Positions 44,501-54,324 of a stretch of DNA of 64,000 nt are shown here, in pieces (the first letter of the stretch is position 1; every line of letters begins with the position of its first letter). Both the position numbers and the translations under genes were made by a program. The notes under the pieces are model-generated. The model was not told where the DNA came from. It searched no databases and saw only the letters and a program-made list of their open reading frames with translations. Source of the DNA: Kistimonas sp964291505 (GTDB lineage: Bacteria; Pseudomonadota; Gammaproteobacteria; Pseudomonadales; Endozoicomonadaceae); contig OZ220199.1 of NCBI GenBank assembly GCA_964291505.2, positions 1,488,001-1,552,000 on the forward strand, in the 5' to 3' direction.

Positions 44501-47500
44501 ATGGAGCATTCAAGAATTAGTTCAAGTTCATCGTTAACGGACTTCTTCAGGGTTGGGAAAAAACCAGAAGATAAAGTACATGATGTAACGAGAAAGCAAC
44601 AACGCTTAACACCTCTTGGTAAAGATAGAGAGGTTAAGAGTCCGGTTGATCGCACAGACGTTTCTGTTAAAACATTTGCTTCGTTTGGAGAGCAAAAAAT
44701 ACAGATTCCTGCCTATCTACAAACAGCGCATGGAATCCATCTCTTTGAACAATTGGAAAGTGCATATAATCAAACATGCTATAGGAATGGTGCTTTTACA
44801 AATCAAGCAAGCGTAGTCTGTTTTAATGAGTTTTTAGATATCTTATCCAGGAAGTTAACGTACTATACAGAGAAACCAGCGAAGGGTATTGAGCTGCTGA
44901 ATAAAGCCATTACTGCTGTTAAAGGTTTTTCTGCCCCTGGCAAAGCAGAAATTGTACATTGTTTAAAGGTGAAAACCTTGGTTCTTTATGTCACTCCGGA
45001 AGCAGGAGATGCAATTATTCTGGAGAGCTTTTTAAAATTAGGAAAAAATGCAGGATTAGAAAAACAACATCAATTTGATAATGTTTTTAAACAGCTGCAG
45101 AATTTAGTACTTGTAAATAATAGCGATGCCGCTTTTGCTGCACCATTAAATGCGGCCTTAAAGCTATGGAAAGAGAATCGTGACTACAGATACACATATG
45201 GTTTTCCAAATACAGCCTGTATGTTGCATTGTTTGGATATCGATGTTTCAGGACGTGCTCATGCGGTCAGAAAGCAGGTAAGGCGCTTTGACAAATTTGT
45301 TCAAAAAATGATGGATTGTCATAAGCAATTCTATGCGGTAATGCAATCGGAAGATTATGATAGCATGGCTAAAATCCCAGCCGTAATCTTTGAGAATGTT
45401 AAGCGAATTTCAGTCAGAATGACTAACAGTATTTCTGATGCTGGATTGTTGCTGAATGACTCAAACTTCAAGCTTGTTCTTCAGCAGTTTGATGGGGTTT
45501 TTGGTGATTTTATCAATAGATTTTCTAGTTCTGTAGAAAATAAATCTCATAAACAGCTGATTGCTGATCAAATGCTTTGCTATCTGAACGAGTTACCTGA
45601 TGATTTGGAAGCGGAGCTCCAAAAAACTCAGCATATAGGCAATGAAAAAGATAGATTGGACGCTGTTTATAAGGCGTTTAATGAAAAGCTTTACACTAAA
45701 GCTATTGAGCTGTATGACCAGGTCTTGTATGACGTTGGTGGTCATTTCCAGACGGTTACGTTATTAGGTACACCGGTCGTACAAGCTGAAGAAAAAAATA
45801 CAGAGTGGGTTAATACCTTAAAAACCTATTTAAGTGGGCGTGATAAGCAATTTAAGGGTGAAGCATCCAACCAGTTTGAAGCAAGAGTGAATGTTAGAAC
45901 AATACTGATTAAAGAAACCCTCGAGTTACTTCAGGAAGCCTCGCAAAAAGTTTCAGAGATTCAGCAAAACATTTTTTATCAGCCTCTTGTTTTGAAGCTT
46001 ATGGATAAAATGAGACAAGACATTGCTGTTGTTACTGACATGATTACGCCTGAGGAAACGGATAATAATGAGCATTTGCTTAAAGTTTTTCGTACCTGTA
46101 AACACTGCATTGGCAGTTTTATTCCGGCGGTTAAAGATGAGTTTGGGCTTGCCTTTATTGCTTCGTTTCAGCAGCTGACAGGCAAGCGACTGGTTAAGGG
46201 TATATCAGATACTCCAGCTGCTCAGGAAGCTACAGCTCAAGGAGAAACAGCCGAGTCTGAATACCAATCGTTACTTGGCTCCACAGGATCAGTCAGTGCA
46301 GAACATCATGGAAGCGAGAGGACGGAGCAACAAACGCTGCAGATGGTTCAGGCGTTCTTTAAGGCTTGCCAGGAGCAACCGGGGCTTGAAAAGGTGACTG
46401 TTGAGCGGGTTCAGAAATGCAAGGATATGCTGGACGTCATGCTATCCACAAATGGCAATAAAACAATACTGGCTGGAAAGAATACACTTTCTGACATGCT
46501 ACGTCTGTCTGAAGAAAAAGAATCACCTGAAAGCCCGTATTTCAAGCCAAATATGTCTGAGATGACAGCCGCTCAGGTTGATGCAAAACTCAAAGGTACG
46601 AAGATGCGCCGTTTAGGTAGCACAATTAAAGAATTTCTTCTTGGTGTTAATGTTACAAGAGATACATTGGTGCCTGTTGAAAAAATTCAAAGAAAAGACC
46701 TCATTCAAATGACCAATGAAGCTAAAAGTAATTTAAAGTTCCTCTGTCAGGCTGCTATGCAGAAAACAAAGTTGGCATTGGATGATTTTAGCGGTGTAGA
46801 TAAAGATAGATTTATCGCGCAAATGGACTTCAATATTAATAATGTTGATAATGTTGCTGATTTGAAAGTGCTAGACCCTTTCATATGGTTTTGTAATTCT
46901 TTAAAAGAAGCGTGTCAACAAAAACAATCCGAATTGATTGCAAAAATAGAAAGACTGCATGAGAAAAACCTGACGCGTTGTGCTGCTTATTTTGAAGAAA
47001 ACTATTACGGGAAAGATGGTATTACATGGCAAAAACGTGCGAAGGATTGTCATCAAGAGCTAAAAACATTCAGGGATCTTGTGAAGGCTGAATTGCCTGA
47101 TCCTGATCAGACGGGCGATTTTATTTGTCGTGCTATTGAAGTATTTGCTGAAAATATGAATGCAGTCTATCAAACTTCTCTAGCCGATACTCTGCCTCCT
47201 TCTCTGGAAACGGTCTTGATGCAACAGAGAGTGTTTTCCTTGAGTATGAGTACTCGCAATTCTGCTCGTAATACAGACGATGGTTATTATAATCAGTTTG
47301 AAACGATCGTGAGAAAGCACAACCTTCATGTAAAATCAGTTGCTGAACATTATGCTCATTTGTTTAATAGAACGAATCATCCGGAAAAGAGTGAGCATGG
47401 TCAGGCTTTGGATAAAGCATACCATGCAGGCATGGTTATGGCTCGGGATGATGCATTACAAAAACTGGGTGATGCGATTCAAGTATTGAGCGAGCATAAA

Positions 47501-50188
47501 GAAGGCAGGGATTTGCTTATGAGTTTGCATAAGGCTGCTCAAGATCTTGAGAATTCTGGTATTTACAATAAATGCCTAAAGCCATTGCAAGCACAAATGA
47601 TGAAGTTTTATCACGGGCTGGTTGATTTGTGCATCAAGCATGACGAATTCGTTACAGGGGGATTTGTTCTTGGTGTGATGATAATTTTCATCTATCAGGT
47701 TGAAGCGACTGAGGTAATGAGTGGCAATCAGAAAGCAAGCGAAAAGCTACTCAGTATTACAGGTGCAATCCGCTCTATTTTTGACCAAATGGTTGGTACC
47801 TGTCCGGAATTAGGCAATGCGACTACAACCCTGCGCTCGCTTCCTGCCAGCGTAGCTGTGGATCGTTTGGCAGATAATGCATCCTGTTATGCTGATATAT
47901 ATCGCCAAAGGGGATCCAGCTTAAATGCCACCATGAGCGAGGCATTTGGGCAGATGGAAATGACCTTTGTTAGCCTGTTCAGTGGATTGTTTTATCTTGT
48001 TAATGATTGCCCCAAGGGCGGGTATGATTCGTTTATCCCAGGTATGATCATGAACCCTGGTAATTTTTTGCTGACATTGGCAAGTATTACTACAGGGATT
48101 TTCACCATGAGAGGATGGAGCTCTGCGGTTGATACGTTCAACAGAGAAGCGCTGACTTATCGATCACTACCTGCTGCGGCACATGGCTTTTCTCCGGATG
48201 TGGTGGAAGGTTTGATGGCTGAAGCTAAAAAGTATGTTTCAGCTCAAGGCGTCAGTGAACGTGCGTCAATGTACGCACCGGCTACGCCTCTGGATAGCTT
48301 GCTTGATGGTATGGATACTTGTTTCCACAAGGAAGTTTCCTGCACACCATGGGGGCCATGTAATTCTATTACCAATAGTTTGGTAGATACGCTTCGTTAT
48401 TTCTCGATGATGCAGGGATGCTCTATGGCTGTTTCACCACGGGTTCATTCCTTGGAGGAAATGAGAGGTCGTTTACTTAGGGCTGCAACGATGCGGAAGT
48501 GGGGAACAAGAATACGTATGGTACCCTATAACTTCTCTAAAGAGTTCATGGATGTCATAAAAACAGTCGGTGGAACACTGGTCTATCTCATTGTCTTGAA
48601 AGAGGTAGACATACCTGTTGCCTTTAATGAGAAAGCAAACATCTGCAACTATGAACGCATCAAGGTTCAGCATGAAAAATTGCTTGAGTGTTTGCAAGTA
48701 ATTGCAGACGGGCAAAACTTTAATTCTTACCAGAAGGCGCATTTGGATGCTATCTACGGTAAGGACTTTATTGATGCACTGTTTGGAGAAAATGTAGACC
48801 TTGAAGCGGTAAAAGGGCAGGCAATGATAGAAGCGAGCAGGTGGATTCGTCAAATCTCAGGTACTGCCTTTGTCGGCTTAACGGTTGCTGGTGAAGTGGC
48901 AAATAAATACCTGTATACCTATTCACCGTATACTATGGCTAAAAAAGCAGTTGAGTTTATGTCAGAGGAACGACCTCTGAATTCATCTGCAGAAAAGGCC
49001 TACCAGAAATTGCTTGATAAAGCTAAAAAAACCATTAGGAAGGAAATTGATCCATCAGCTCTCAGTGACGAGGACTTGTTGGTTCATTATTTGAGTGCGG
49101 GCAGGAGTCTGGAAAAAACGACTTCTTCGTTCTTACATTGGGGACTTAAAGAGATTATTAATATCTCAATGTATCTTAATGGTACAGCGGCCGAGCGTAG
49201 TCTGGGTATCAGCAGCCTGAACTGGAACCTGTTTGGGCTTGTGATCGCCTATCTGGTAAAAGACTCAACAGGCATGTTTGCACGAGTCGCTATGCTGTTT
49301 GAACAGGAGGAATTGAGAACATTGTTCAGTTTGGCAGATAAACTCGATTCGCCCTTTGCTGAATGGTTCCATCACAAAATTGGTAGTTTTGGGTTGGTTG
49401 TTTCCCAGCATCTTATGAATTTGGTGGAGCCTGTTATTCGTGAGCGCTATCAGTTCCATAATGGTGACCTCAATAAATTGCATCAATCACTTGCTGACTT
49501 AGCTAAGCATGTAGATTCAAGAGGACTTCAGTCCATTCTCCATGCAACGAAAGTTGAAGAGGATGTGATTCAGAAAACCATGCAGGAAGACGTGCTTCCG
49601 TGGGCTGATGCACATCAGGAAGCATTGCGAGGTCAACGCTTAGCTGTAAATACCGCAGGGTTTGCTGGCAGGCCTGATGTTGTAATGAAGCCCAGACCAC
49701 TTGAGCAGCTGAGAATAAGCTTATTGGAACAGCTCAAACGCGTTTCAGTTTTCCATGGTAAACAGTTAAGTTCTGAAGACCGTAAAAAGCTGACAGAACT
49801 TGAAAACATACTGGAGGATGTACGGGAAGGGAATCGTGGTATTGATATTTCGAAAGCATCAGATGCGTTGCAACTGTTGTTCGGGATGGCAAAGGACTTA
49901 CCTGAAGATGTTATCAATGCCTATATTGAGAAGCATATTCTCAGGCCTTTCCATGTTTTACCGGCAGCGGAGAGTGTTCAAGAACGCATACAACGATTCA
50001 GTGATGACATACTGAATCCACATAAAAAGCAGACGGTTCCGGACATGCCTTCAACATCATCCGGCAGTGTAACTCGGCAACCATCAGTAATAAGGCGTCA
50101 TTTGACTAGTCTTGGTGCGCGTCGAGCAACAATCAGTGAGGTAAGGCTATCAGCAGCTCCCGTTGATGAAGAGGAGTCCGTTGTCTAA
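44501..50188 (+). CDS. 1895-aa giant orphan protein
   Basis: No recognised family. ATG 44501 follows AGGAGT at good spacing. The protein starts with a Ser-rich basic segment (SRISSSSSLTDFFRVGKK) and has no Sec signal. It is predominantly helical, with long amphipathic stretches. Hydrophobic segments occur near residue 1055 (GFVLGVMIIFIYQ), about 1150-1165 (LFSGLFYLV) and about 1450 (GTAFVGLTVAGEV). The C-terminus is Ser/Arg-rich. The gene is uninterrupted and AT-rich and ends at a strong terminator. It stands alone between two amino-acid operons. Size, composition and lack of signal are compatible with a secreted effector or toxin-like protein, but nothing in it proves this. Confidence 0.85.
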   Translation: MEHSRISSSSSLTDFFRVGKKPEDKVHDVTRKQQRLTPLGKDREVKSPVDRTDVSVKTFASFGEQKIQIPAYLQTAHGIHLFEQLESAYNQTCYRNGAFTNQASVVCFNEFLDILSRKLTYYTEKPAKGIELLNKAITAVKGFSAPGKAEIVHCLKVKTLVLYVTPEAGDAIILESFLKLGKNAGLEKQHQFDNVFKQLQNLVLVNNSDAAFAAPLNAALKLWKENRDYRYTYGFPNTACMLHCLDIDVSGRAHAVRKQVRRFDKFVQKMMDCHKQFYAVMQSEDYDSMAKIPAVIFENVKRISVRMTNSISDAGLLLNDSNFKLVLQQFDGVFGDFINRFSSSVENKSHKQLIADQMLCYLNELPDDLEAELQKTQHIGNEKDRLDAVYKAFNEKLYTKAIELYDQVLYDVGGHFQTVTLLGTPVVQAEEKNTEWVNTLKTYLSGRDKQFKGEASNQFEARVNVRTILIKETLELLQEASQKVSEIQQNIFYQPLVLKLMDKMRQDIAVVTDMITPEETDNNEHLLKVFRTCKHCIGSFIPAVKDEFGLAFIASFQQLTGKRLVKGISDTPAAQEATAQGETAESEYQSLLGSTGSVSAEHHGSERTEQQTLQMVQAFFKACQEQPGLEKVTVERVQKCKDMLDVMLSTNGNKTILAGKNTLSDMLRLSEEKESPESPYFKPNMSEMTAAQVDAKLKGTKMRRLGSTIKEFLLGVNVTRDTLVPVEKIQRKDLIQMTNEAKSNLKFLCQAAMQKTKLALDDFSGVDKDRFIAQMDFNINNVDNVADLKVLDPFIWFCNSLKEACQQKQSELIAKIERLHEKNLTRCAAYFEENYYGKDGITWQKRAKDCHQELKTFRDLVKAELPDPDQTGDFICRAIEVFAENMNAVYQTSLADTLPPSLETVLMQQRVFSLSMSTRNSARNTDDGYYNQFETIVRKHNLHVKSVAEHYAHLFNRTNHPEKSEHGQALDKAYHAGMVMARDDALQKLGDAIQVLSEHKEGRDLLMSLHKAAQDLENSGIYNKCLKPLQAQMMKFYHGLVDLCIKHDEFVTGGFVLGVMIIFIYQVEATEVMSGNQKASEKLLSITGAIRSIFDQMVGTCPELGNATTTLRSLPASVAVDRLADNASCYADIYRQRGSSLNATMSEAFGQMEMTFVSLFSGLFYLVNDCPKGGYDSFIPGMIMNPGNFLLTLASITTGIFTMRGWSSAVDTFNREALTYRSLPAAAHGFSPDVVEGLMAEAKKYVSAQGVSERASMYAPATPLDSLLDGMDTCFHKEVSCTPWGPCNSITNSLVDTLRYFSMMQGCSMAVSPRVHSLEEMRGRLLRAATMRKWGTRIRMVPYNFSKEFMDVIKTVGGTLVYLIVLKEVDIPVAFNEKANICNYERIKVQHEKLLECLQVIADGQNFNSYQKAHLDAIYGKDFIDALFGENVDLEAVKGQAMIEASRWIRQISGTAFVGLTVAGEVANKYLYTYSPYTMAKKAVEFMSEERPLNSSAEKAYQKLLDKAKKTIRKEIDPSALSDEDLLVHYLSAGRSLEKTTSSFLHWGLKEIINISMYLNGTAAERSLGISSLNWNLFGLVIAYLVKDSTGMFARVAMLFEQEELRTLFSLADKLDSPFAEWFHHKIGSFGLVVSQHLMNLVEPVIRERYQFHNGDLNKLHQSLADLAKHVDSRGLQSILHATKVEEDVIQKTMQEDVLPWADAHQEALRGQRLAVNTAGFAGRPDVVMKPRPLEQLRISLLEQLKRVSVFHGKQLSSEDRKKLTELENILEDVREGNRGIDISKASDALQLLFGMAKDLPEDVINAYIEKHILRPFHVLPAAESVQERIQRFSDDILNPHKKQTVPDMPSTSSGSVTRQPSVIRRHLTSLGARRATISEVRLSAAPVDEEESVV

Positions 50189-50247
50189 AAATACGGTGTG
50201 TATCAGGCTAAATTATATTTAGCCAATAAATGAGAATAAATCATTAC

Positions 50248-50281
50248 ATAGCCGCATCTTTTGGGATGCGGCTATTTTTTT
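50248..50281 (+). terminator. Intrinsic terminator after the giant gene
   Basis: ATAGCCGCATC and GATGCGGCTAT form a perfect 11-bp stem with loop TTTTGG, followed by a run of seven T. Confidence 0.93.
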
Positions 50282-50285
50282 ATGG

Positions 50286-50672
50286 TTAATTGTGTGAAGC
50301 AATGGCTTCAATTTCCACCAGGGCATCTTTAGGCAGACGCGCGACTTCTACGCAAGAACGGGCCGGGAAGGGCGCGTCATTCTCTTCAAAGAATTTCTGG
50401 TAAACCTCGTTCACGGTAGCGAAGGCGTTCAGGTCTTTTACGAATACGGTCATCTTGAAAATGTTGCTGACAGAAAGGCCGGCCGCTTCAACGATGGCTT
50501 TCACGTTGTTCAGGGATTGCAGGGCCTGGGCCGCGACATCGGCGGGCATTTCACCGGTTGCCGGGTCAATGGGCAGCTGACCGGACGTGAAGACCATGGC
50601 GCCGGTATCCACAGCCTGAACGTAAGGCCCGATGGCAGCAGGAGCGGCTGTAGTGTTGATGGCTTCTGACAT
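50286..50672 (-). CDS. ridA: RidA enamine/imine deaminase (copy 2)
   Basis: This 128-aa RidA is almost identical to copy 1 at 40483-40869, differing mainly in the first 25 residues and the last three. It has the same FTSGQLPIDPATGE and PARSCVEVARLPKDALVEIE signature stretches. A GAAAGGAGAG site precedes ATG 50672. It is the third gene of a cyuP-cyuA-ridA operon, well placed to clear 2-aminoacrylate made by CyuA. Confidence 0.95.
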   Translation of the reverse strand: MSEAINTTAAPAAIGPYVQAVDTGAMVFTSGQLPIDPATGEMPADVAAQALQSLNNVKAIVEAAGLSVSNIFKMTVFVKDLNAFATVNEVYQKFFEENDAPFPARSCVEVARLPKDALVEIEAIASHN

Positions 50673-50746
50673 AATCGCTCTCCTTTCAGAAATAGATCAC
50701 GGCAGCGAGGATGGTCCCGGCTGCCGTATGAACAGACGGCGTGGAA

Positions 50747-52027
50747 TTACTTTGCCGTCATGATCTTCAGGATCATGCGGTCAGTTTCCTTCATGCCCTG
50801 GTTGCCCAGCATGCCGAGGTTAGCGATGGTCTTTTCCACATCTTCCTCGATGATGCCTTCGTGGCGGGTAACCCGGATGTTGTCCATGGCCAGCATGGCA
50901 GACTTCACGGCGGCGTTGGCGGCGGTCGAAACTTTCAGGGAACAGCTGGTCTTGGCGCCGTCACAGAAAATACCGGTGATATCGCCCACCATGTTGAAGA
51001 TGGCGCACTGGATCTGCTCCCGGTCACCGCCCAGTAGCCAGGTGATGGCCGCGCTGGCGCCGGTGCCAGCAGTGGTAGCGCCGCACAGGGCGGACAGGGT
51101 ATCCAGGTGGCTCTTGATGTGGATGGCGGTCAGGTGGCTGAGGATCAGCGCACGCGCCAGGGGCTCTTCGCTCACGTTGAGACGCTCGGCCACAGCAACG
51201 ACCGGCATGGTGGCTGCGATGCCCTGGTTGCCACTGCCGGAGTTACTCATGGCTGGCAGCATGACGCCGTCCATACGGGCGTCGGAGGCAGCAGAAGAAC
51301 GCATCATCGCAAGTACGGCCAGGTCTTCTGACAGGTAGCCGCGGGTGATGTTTTTCTTCAGGGTTTTGCCGACTTTCAGGCCGTAGTCGCCTTCCAGCCC
51401 TTCGGCGGAAATGGATTTGTTCAGGCGGGCAGATTCGAGGATGAAACGAATCCGGTCGAACGGTGCCTGGGTGGCGAATTCGTAGATATCGGCAACGGTC
51501 AGTTGAACCGGTGTGGCTACTTCTTCGGTGGCAACGGTATCGCTGTTCGCTTCGAAAACCGGCTTGCCGTTCAGTTCCTTCAGCACCACCTGGGTGTGGT
51601 GATCCTTGATGATGATACGGGCGTTGTCATCGCCGGCGCTGACCAGAACTTCGGTGTAGAGAACGTTGGGCACATCCTTGATGGCAACAGATACATGGCC
51701 GGTTTCGACCATCTGCTTGGCCTTGCTGACGTGTTCGCTAGTGATGTCCTTCAATACTTCCAGCCCGGCTTCCGGATCGCCACCGATAGCGCCGACGGCT
51801 GCCGCGATTGGCAGGCCCACCATACCGGTACCCGGTACGCCGACACCCATGCCATTCTTCATCAGGTTGCCGCTGACCAGTACGGTGATCTGTTCTGGTG
51901 TGCGGTTCAGCAGTTCCACGGCCAGCGCGGTGGCATACGCGGTGGAGATGGGTTCGGTGCAGCCCAGGGAAGGCACGACTTTGTCATTGATGATGCGGAT
52001 GTATTGTTCCCACTCAGGACGCCACAT
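50747..52027 (-). CDS. cyuA: L-cysteine desulfidase CyuA (YhaM/UPF0597)
   Basis: This 426-aa Fe-S enzyme degrades L-cysteine to sulfide, ammonia and pyruvate. ATG 52027 (MWRPEWEQY) is chosen because GAGGAA lies 7 bp before it. Cysteines expected to hold the [4Fe-4S] cluster are seen in PSLGCTEP (Cys23), LSALCGATTAG and GIFCDGAKTSCSLKVS. MSNSGSGNQGIAATMPVVA is the other family hallmark. Upstream on the same strand is the transporter cyuP, as in E. coli yhaO-yhaM; ridA follows. Confidence 0.93.
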   Translation of the reverse strand: MWRPEWEQYIRIINDKVVPSLGCTEPISTAYATALAVELLNRTPEQITVLVSGNLMKNGMGVGVPGTGMVGLPIAAAVGAIGGDPEAGLEVLKDITSEHVSKAKQMVETGHVSVAIKDVPNVLYTEVLVSAGDDNARIIIKDHHTQVVLKELNGKPVFEANSDTVATEEVATPVQLTVADIYEFATQAPFDRIRFILESARLNKSISAEGLEGDYGLKVGKTLKKNITRGYLSEDLAVLAMMRSSAASDARMDGVMLPAMSNSGSGNQGIAATMPVVAVAERLNVSEEPLARALILSHLTAIHIKSHLDTLSALCGATTAGTGASAAITWLLGGDREQIQCAIFNMVGDITGIFCDGAKTSCSLKVSTAANAAVKSAMLAMDNIRVTRHEGIIEEDVEKTIANLGMLGNQGMKETDRMILKIMTAK

Positions 52028-52110
52028 AGGTAAATTCCTCGTCAATCTGCCGGGCAGCCCGTGGGCTGCCCTTTGTTTTGTTCAGTCGTTAGGTCGTGGT
52101 TGCTGTCGCT

Positions 52111-53409
52111 TTAGCCGATGAAGGCCAGCAGCGGAGAGATCACCAGCAGAATGCCCACGACGATGATGATGTTGGTGGCCAGGCCGCGGTACTTGGCCAG
52201 GCGCGGAATCTTGTACACCAGGTAAGCCGGGATCAGGCAGCCCACCAGGCCGAAGATCGGGCTGCACAGCGAGGTGAAGTACAGGATCGGTACGTTGGTC
52301 ACTACGGCGGCCCAGGAGATCAGGATGATGAACGCCGTCACCCCTTTCTTGATCTTGTCGTGATTGATCTGGTCGTCGCTGTAGCGGCGGCGCAGGCTGT
52401 TCATCACGATGCCGGTGCAGGCTTCACGGAAGGCCAGGAAGATCGCCAGGAACGAGGTGGCTACCGCAAAAATGTTGATCATGATGCCGAGGCCGGTGGT
52501 CACGGAGCCGGACATATATTGTGCAATGATCGCCAGCGAAGAAATATTCTGGTTGAACGCATCCACCGCCTGCGCCTGGCTAATGGTCAGGGTGAAGGAG
52601 ACGGCGTAGAAGAACACGATGCAGAACAGCAGACCGAAGGCGACTTTCATGGCGCGCTGGGAGCGGTACCGGGCCTCTTCCACGTTGCGGCTGTGTTCCC
52701 GGAACGCGATGGTCATCGGGCTCAGGGACTGGATGAACAGGATTGAGGTCAGGGTGAACGGCAGCGTGATGATGGCGTTCTTGAACAGCTCACCAGACGG
52801 CGGCACGGCGCTGATGTTGGACATGTCCCAGTGCGGCACCATGAACAGGCCCAGCACCAGTACGATGGCCAGTACGGAGACCGCCATGAAACCGGAAATC
52901 CGGAACAGGATCTTTTCGCTATAGGATGCGATGAACACCATGCCGGAGATCAGGCACAGGCTGTACAGCGGATTTTCAGACAGCAGCGTGTCAGTAATAC
53001 CAAAGGTACGCAGATAAGACGCACTGTCGTTGGTGATGGCCAGGCTGTAAACAAACACCCAGATCACCAGCATGATGAAATACAGGATGCCCAGCGCCAT
53101 ACCCCAGTTCTTGCCCAGGTATTCGGTGATGATACTGGTGTAATCCTTACAGCTGTCGGATTCCGCCAATGTGTTGATGAACAGCTTCTGGAACATGTAC
53201 ATGGCCGGATAGCCGATAAGGGATGACAGCAGGAATACCCAGATTCCCATCATCCCCACCTGCACCGGCAGGAAAACGATACCGGCGCCTATGGCCATGC
53301 CGATACTCATCACAACCCAGCCCCAGTCGAGCTGGCCAAAGGCCACTTTCTGGCCTGCCTTTACCCCTGTCCCCGTCGCCGGAGCAGCTACAGCAGCATT
53401 AACGGTCAT
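52111..53409 (-). CDS. cyuP: Cysteine/serine transporter CyuP-like (HAAAP/SdaC family)
   Basis: This 432-aa polytopic inner-membrane protein has about 11 segments of the hydroxy/aromatic amino acid permease family. It has GAGIVFLPVQVGMMGIWVFL near the start, AESDSCKDYTSIITEYLGK and SLSPMTIAFREHSRNVEEAR. ATG 53409 is chosen, 8 bp after AGGGAG. Position directly before cyuA supports L-cysteine (or serine) uptake with proton symport. Confidence 0.9.
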   Translation of the reverse strand: MTVNAAVAAPATGTGVKAGQKVAFGQLDWGWVVMSIGMAIGAGIVFLPVQVGMMGIWVFLLSSLIGYPAMYMFQKLFINTLAESDSCKDYTSIITEYLGKNWGMALGILYFIMLVIWVFVYSLAITNDSASYLRTFGITDTLLSENPLYSLCLISGMVFIASYSEKILFRISGFMAVSVLAIVLVLGLFMVPHWDMSNISAVPPSGELFKNAIITLPFTLTSILFIQSLSPMTIAFREHSRNVEEARYRSQRAMKVAFGLLFCIVFFYAVSFTLTISQAQAVDAFNQNISSLAIIAQYMSGSVTTGLGIMINIFAVATSFLAIFLAFREACTGIVMNSLRRRYSDDQINHDKIKKGVTAFIILISWAAVVTNVPILYFTSLCSPIFGLVGCLIPAYLVYKIPRLAKYRGLATNIIIVVGILLVISPLLAFIG

Positions 53410-53815
53410 TGCATTCACTCCCTGGGCCGACTTCCGTTCCCCCGTCAGTCGGCGTTGGTCTTCAAAAGAGTAAACAAATGTTTTCGCGACAAACTTTTGT
53501 TGATGGCGCGTATCCTAGAGATAACCGCTTCGGAGCTTATTGACGCTTATCAACAAAGACCATTGATTGATAAGGGATATTGATGCGGCTGGAAAAATCA
53601 CATGTATTGCATTTTTTTGTGGATAAAAAGACCAGTCATGAGGTGTTTTGCTAGTCAATGATTTGGCAATGTCATGAAAAATAAGTGGTTTTTAAGAAAT
53701 GAGTCAGTGTATTTCAAAATCAGTCATTCAGTGGCCTGATACGCAGCGAAACACGATGACTTGATGTTCAGAGTGCATGACCTAGGCTTGGTGCCTGATC
53801 TCACGAGGTGTGGAT
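53410..53815. other. Intergenic stretch with cyuP promoter region
   Basis: No gene is seen. The region should hold the promoter of the leftward cyuP-cyuA-ridA operon and of the small rightward gene. A weak AACAAATG/ACTTTTGTTG symmetry near 53470-53510 was noted but is not strong enough to call. Confidence 0.4.
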
Positions 53816-54190
53816 ATGGCAAAGAGTCTGTTCAACGAGTTGAAGCGAATCGGTATCGATGAGGAGCTGGCTGCCAAGGTCAGTGCATCTCTGGATCCGG
53901 ACTATAACGCCAACAAGAAAGATATCTTGATGATGCAGGAAGCGATCATGAAGGTGCAGGAAACCATCATGCAGGTACAAATGAGAACAGATAACCGCTA
54001 TCACGAACTGAATAACAAGATAGAAGCTGTAAAATCAGAAATGCACAGTGAGTTTGCCAGCATCAGGACTGAAATGGCGGGTATAAGAACAGATATGGCC
54101 AGTATGAACCGCCAATACCTGATTACGTTCGGAGGCTTGATCACCACGATTGTGGCCGTATTCCTGGTCAACTTCTATTTCCACCTGTGA
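53816..54190 (+). CDS. Coiled-coil protein with C-terminal membrane anchor
   Basis: This 124-aa protein is a long coiled coil (residues about 40-95, with NKIEAVKSEMHSEFASIRTE repeats of charged heptads) and a single C-terminal hydrophobic segment (LITFGGLITTIVAVFLVNFY). The architecture resembles small bacterial DUF1640/CCDC90-like tail-anchored proteins. ATG 53816 is chosen because GAGG sits just before it. Function unknown. Confidence 0.75.
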   Translation: MAKSLFNELKRIGIDEELAAKVSASLDPDYNANKKDILMMQEAIMKVQETIMQVQMRTDNRYHELNNKIEAVKSEMHSEFASIRTEMAGIRTDMASMNRQYLITFGGLITTIVAVFLVNFYFHL

Positions 54191-54277
54191 CTGAATTTAC
54201 CGTTTTGACAAGCTCGTTCCCTGATTTGAAAGACATTTGTTAGGCGTGGCGGGAATTTGTCTGTTTCTGACGGTTGG

Positions 54278-54303
54278 ACTCCCTGATTTTGAAATCAGGG
54301 AGT
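54278..54303. terminator. Terminator hairpin between convergent genes
   Basis: ACTCCCTGATT and AATCAGGGAGT form an 11-bp stem with a 4-nt loop, between the coiled-coil gene and the HTH-PfkB gene. There is no long T-run. Confidence 0.7.
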
Positions 54304-54324
54304 TACGAGGTGGGATGCTACCCG

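Noticed and set aside
53470..53515. Imperfect symmetry upstream of cyuP as a regulator box
   Set aside because: Arms are short and AT-rich with mismatches; it does not stand out from the background.
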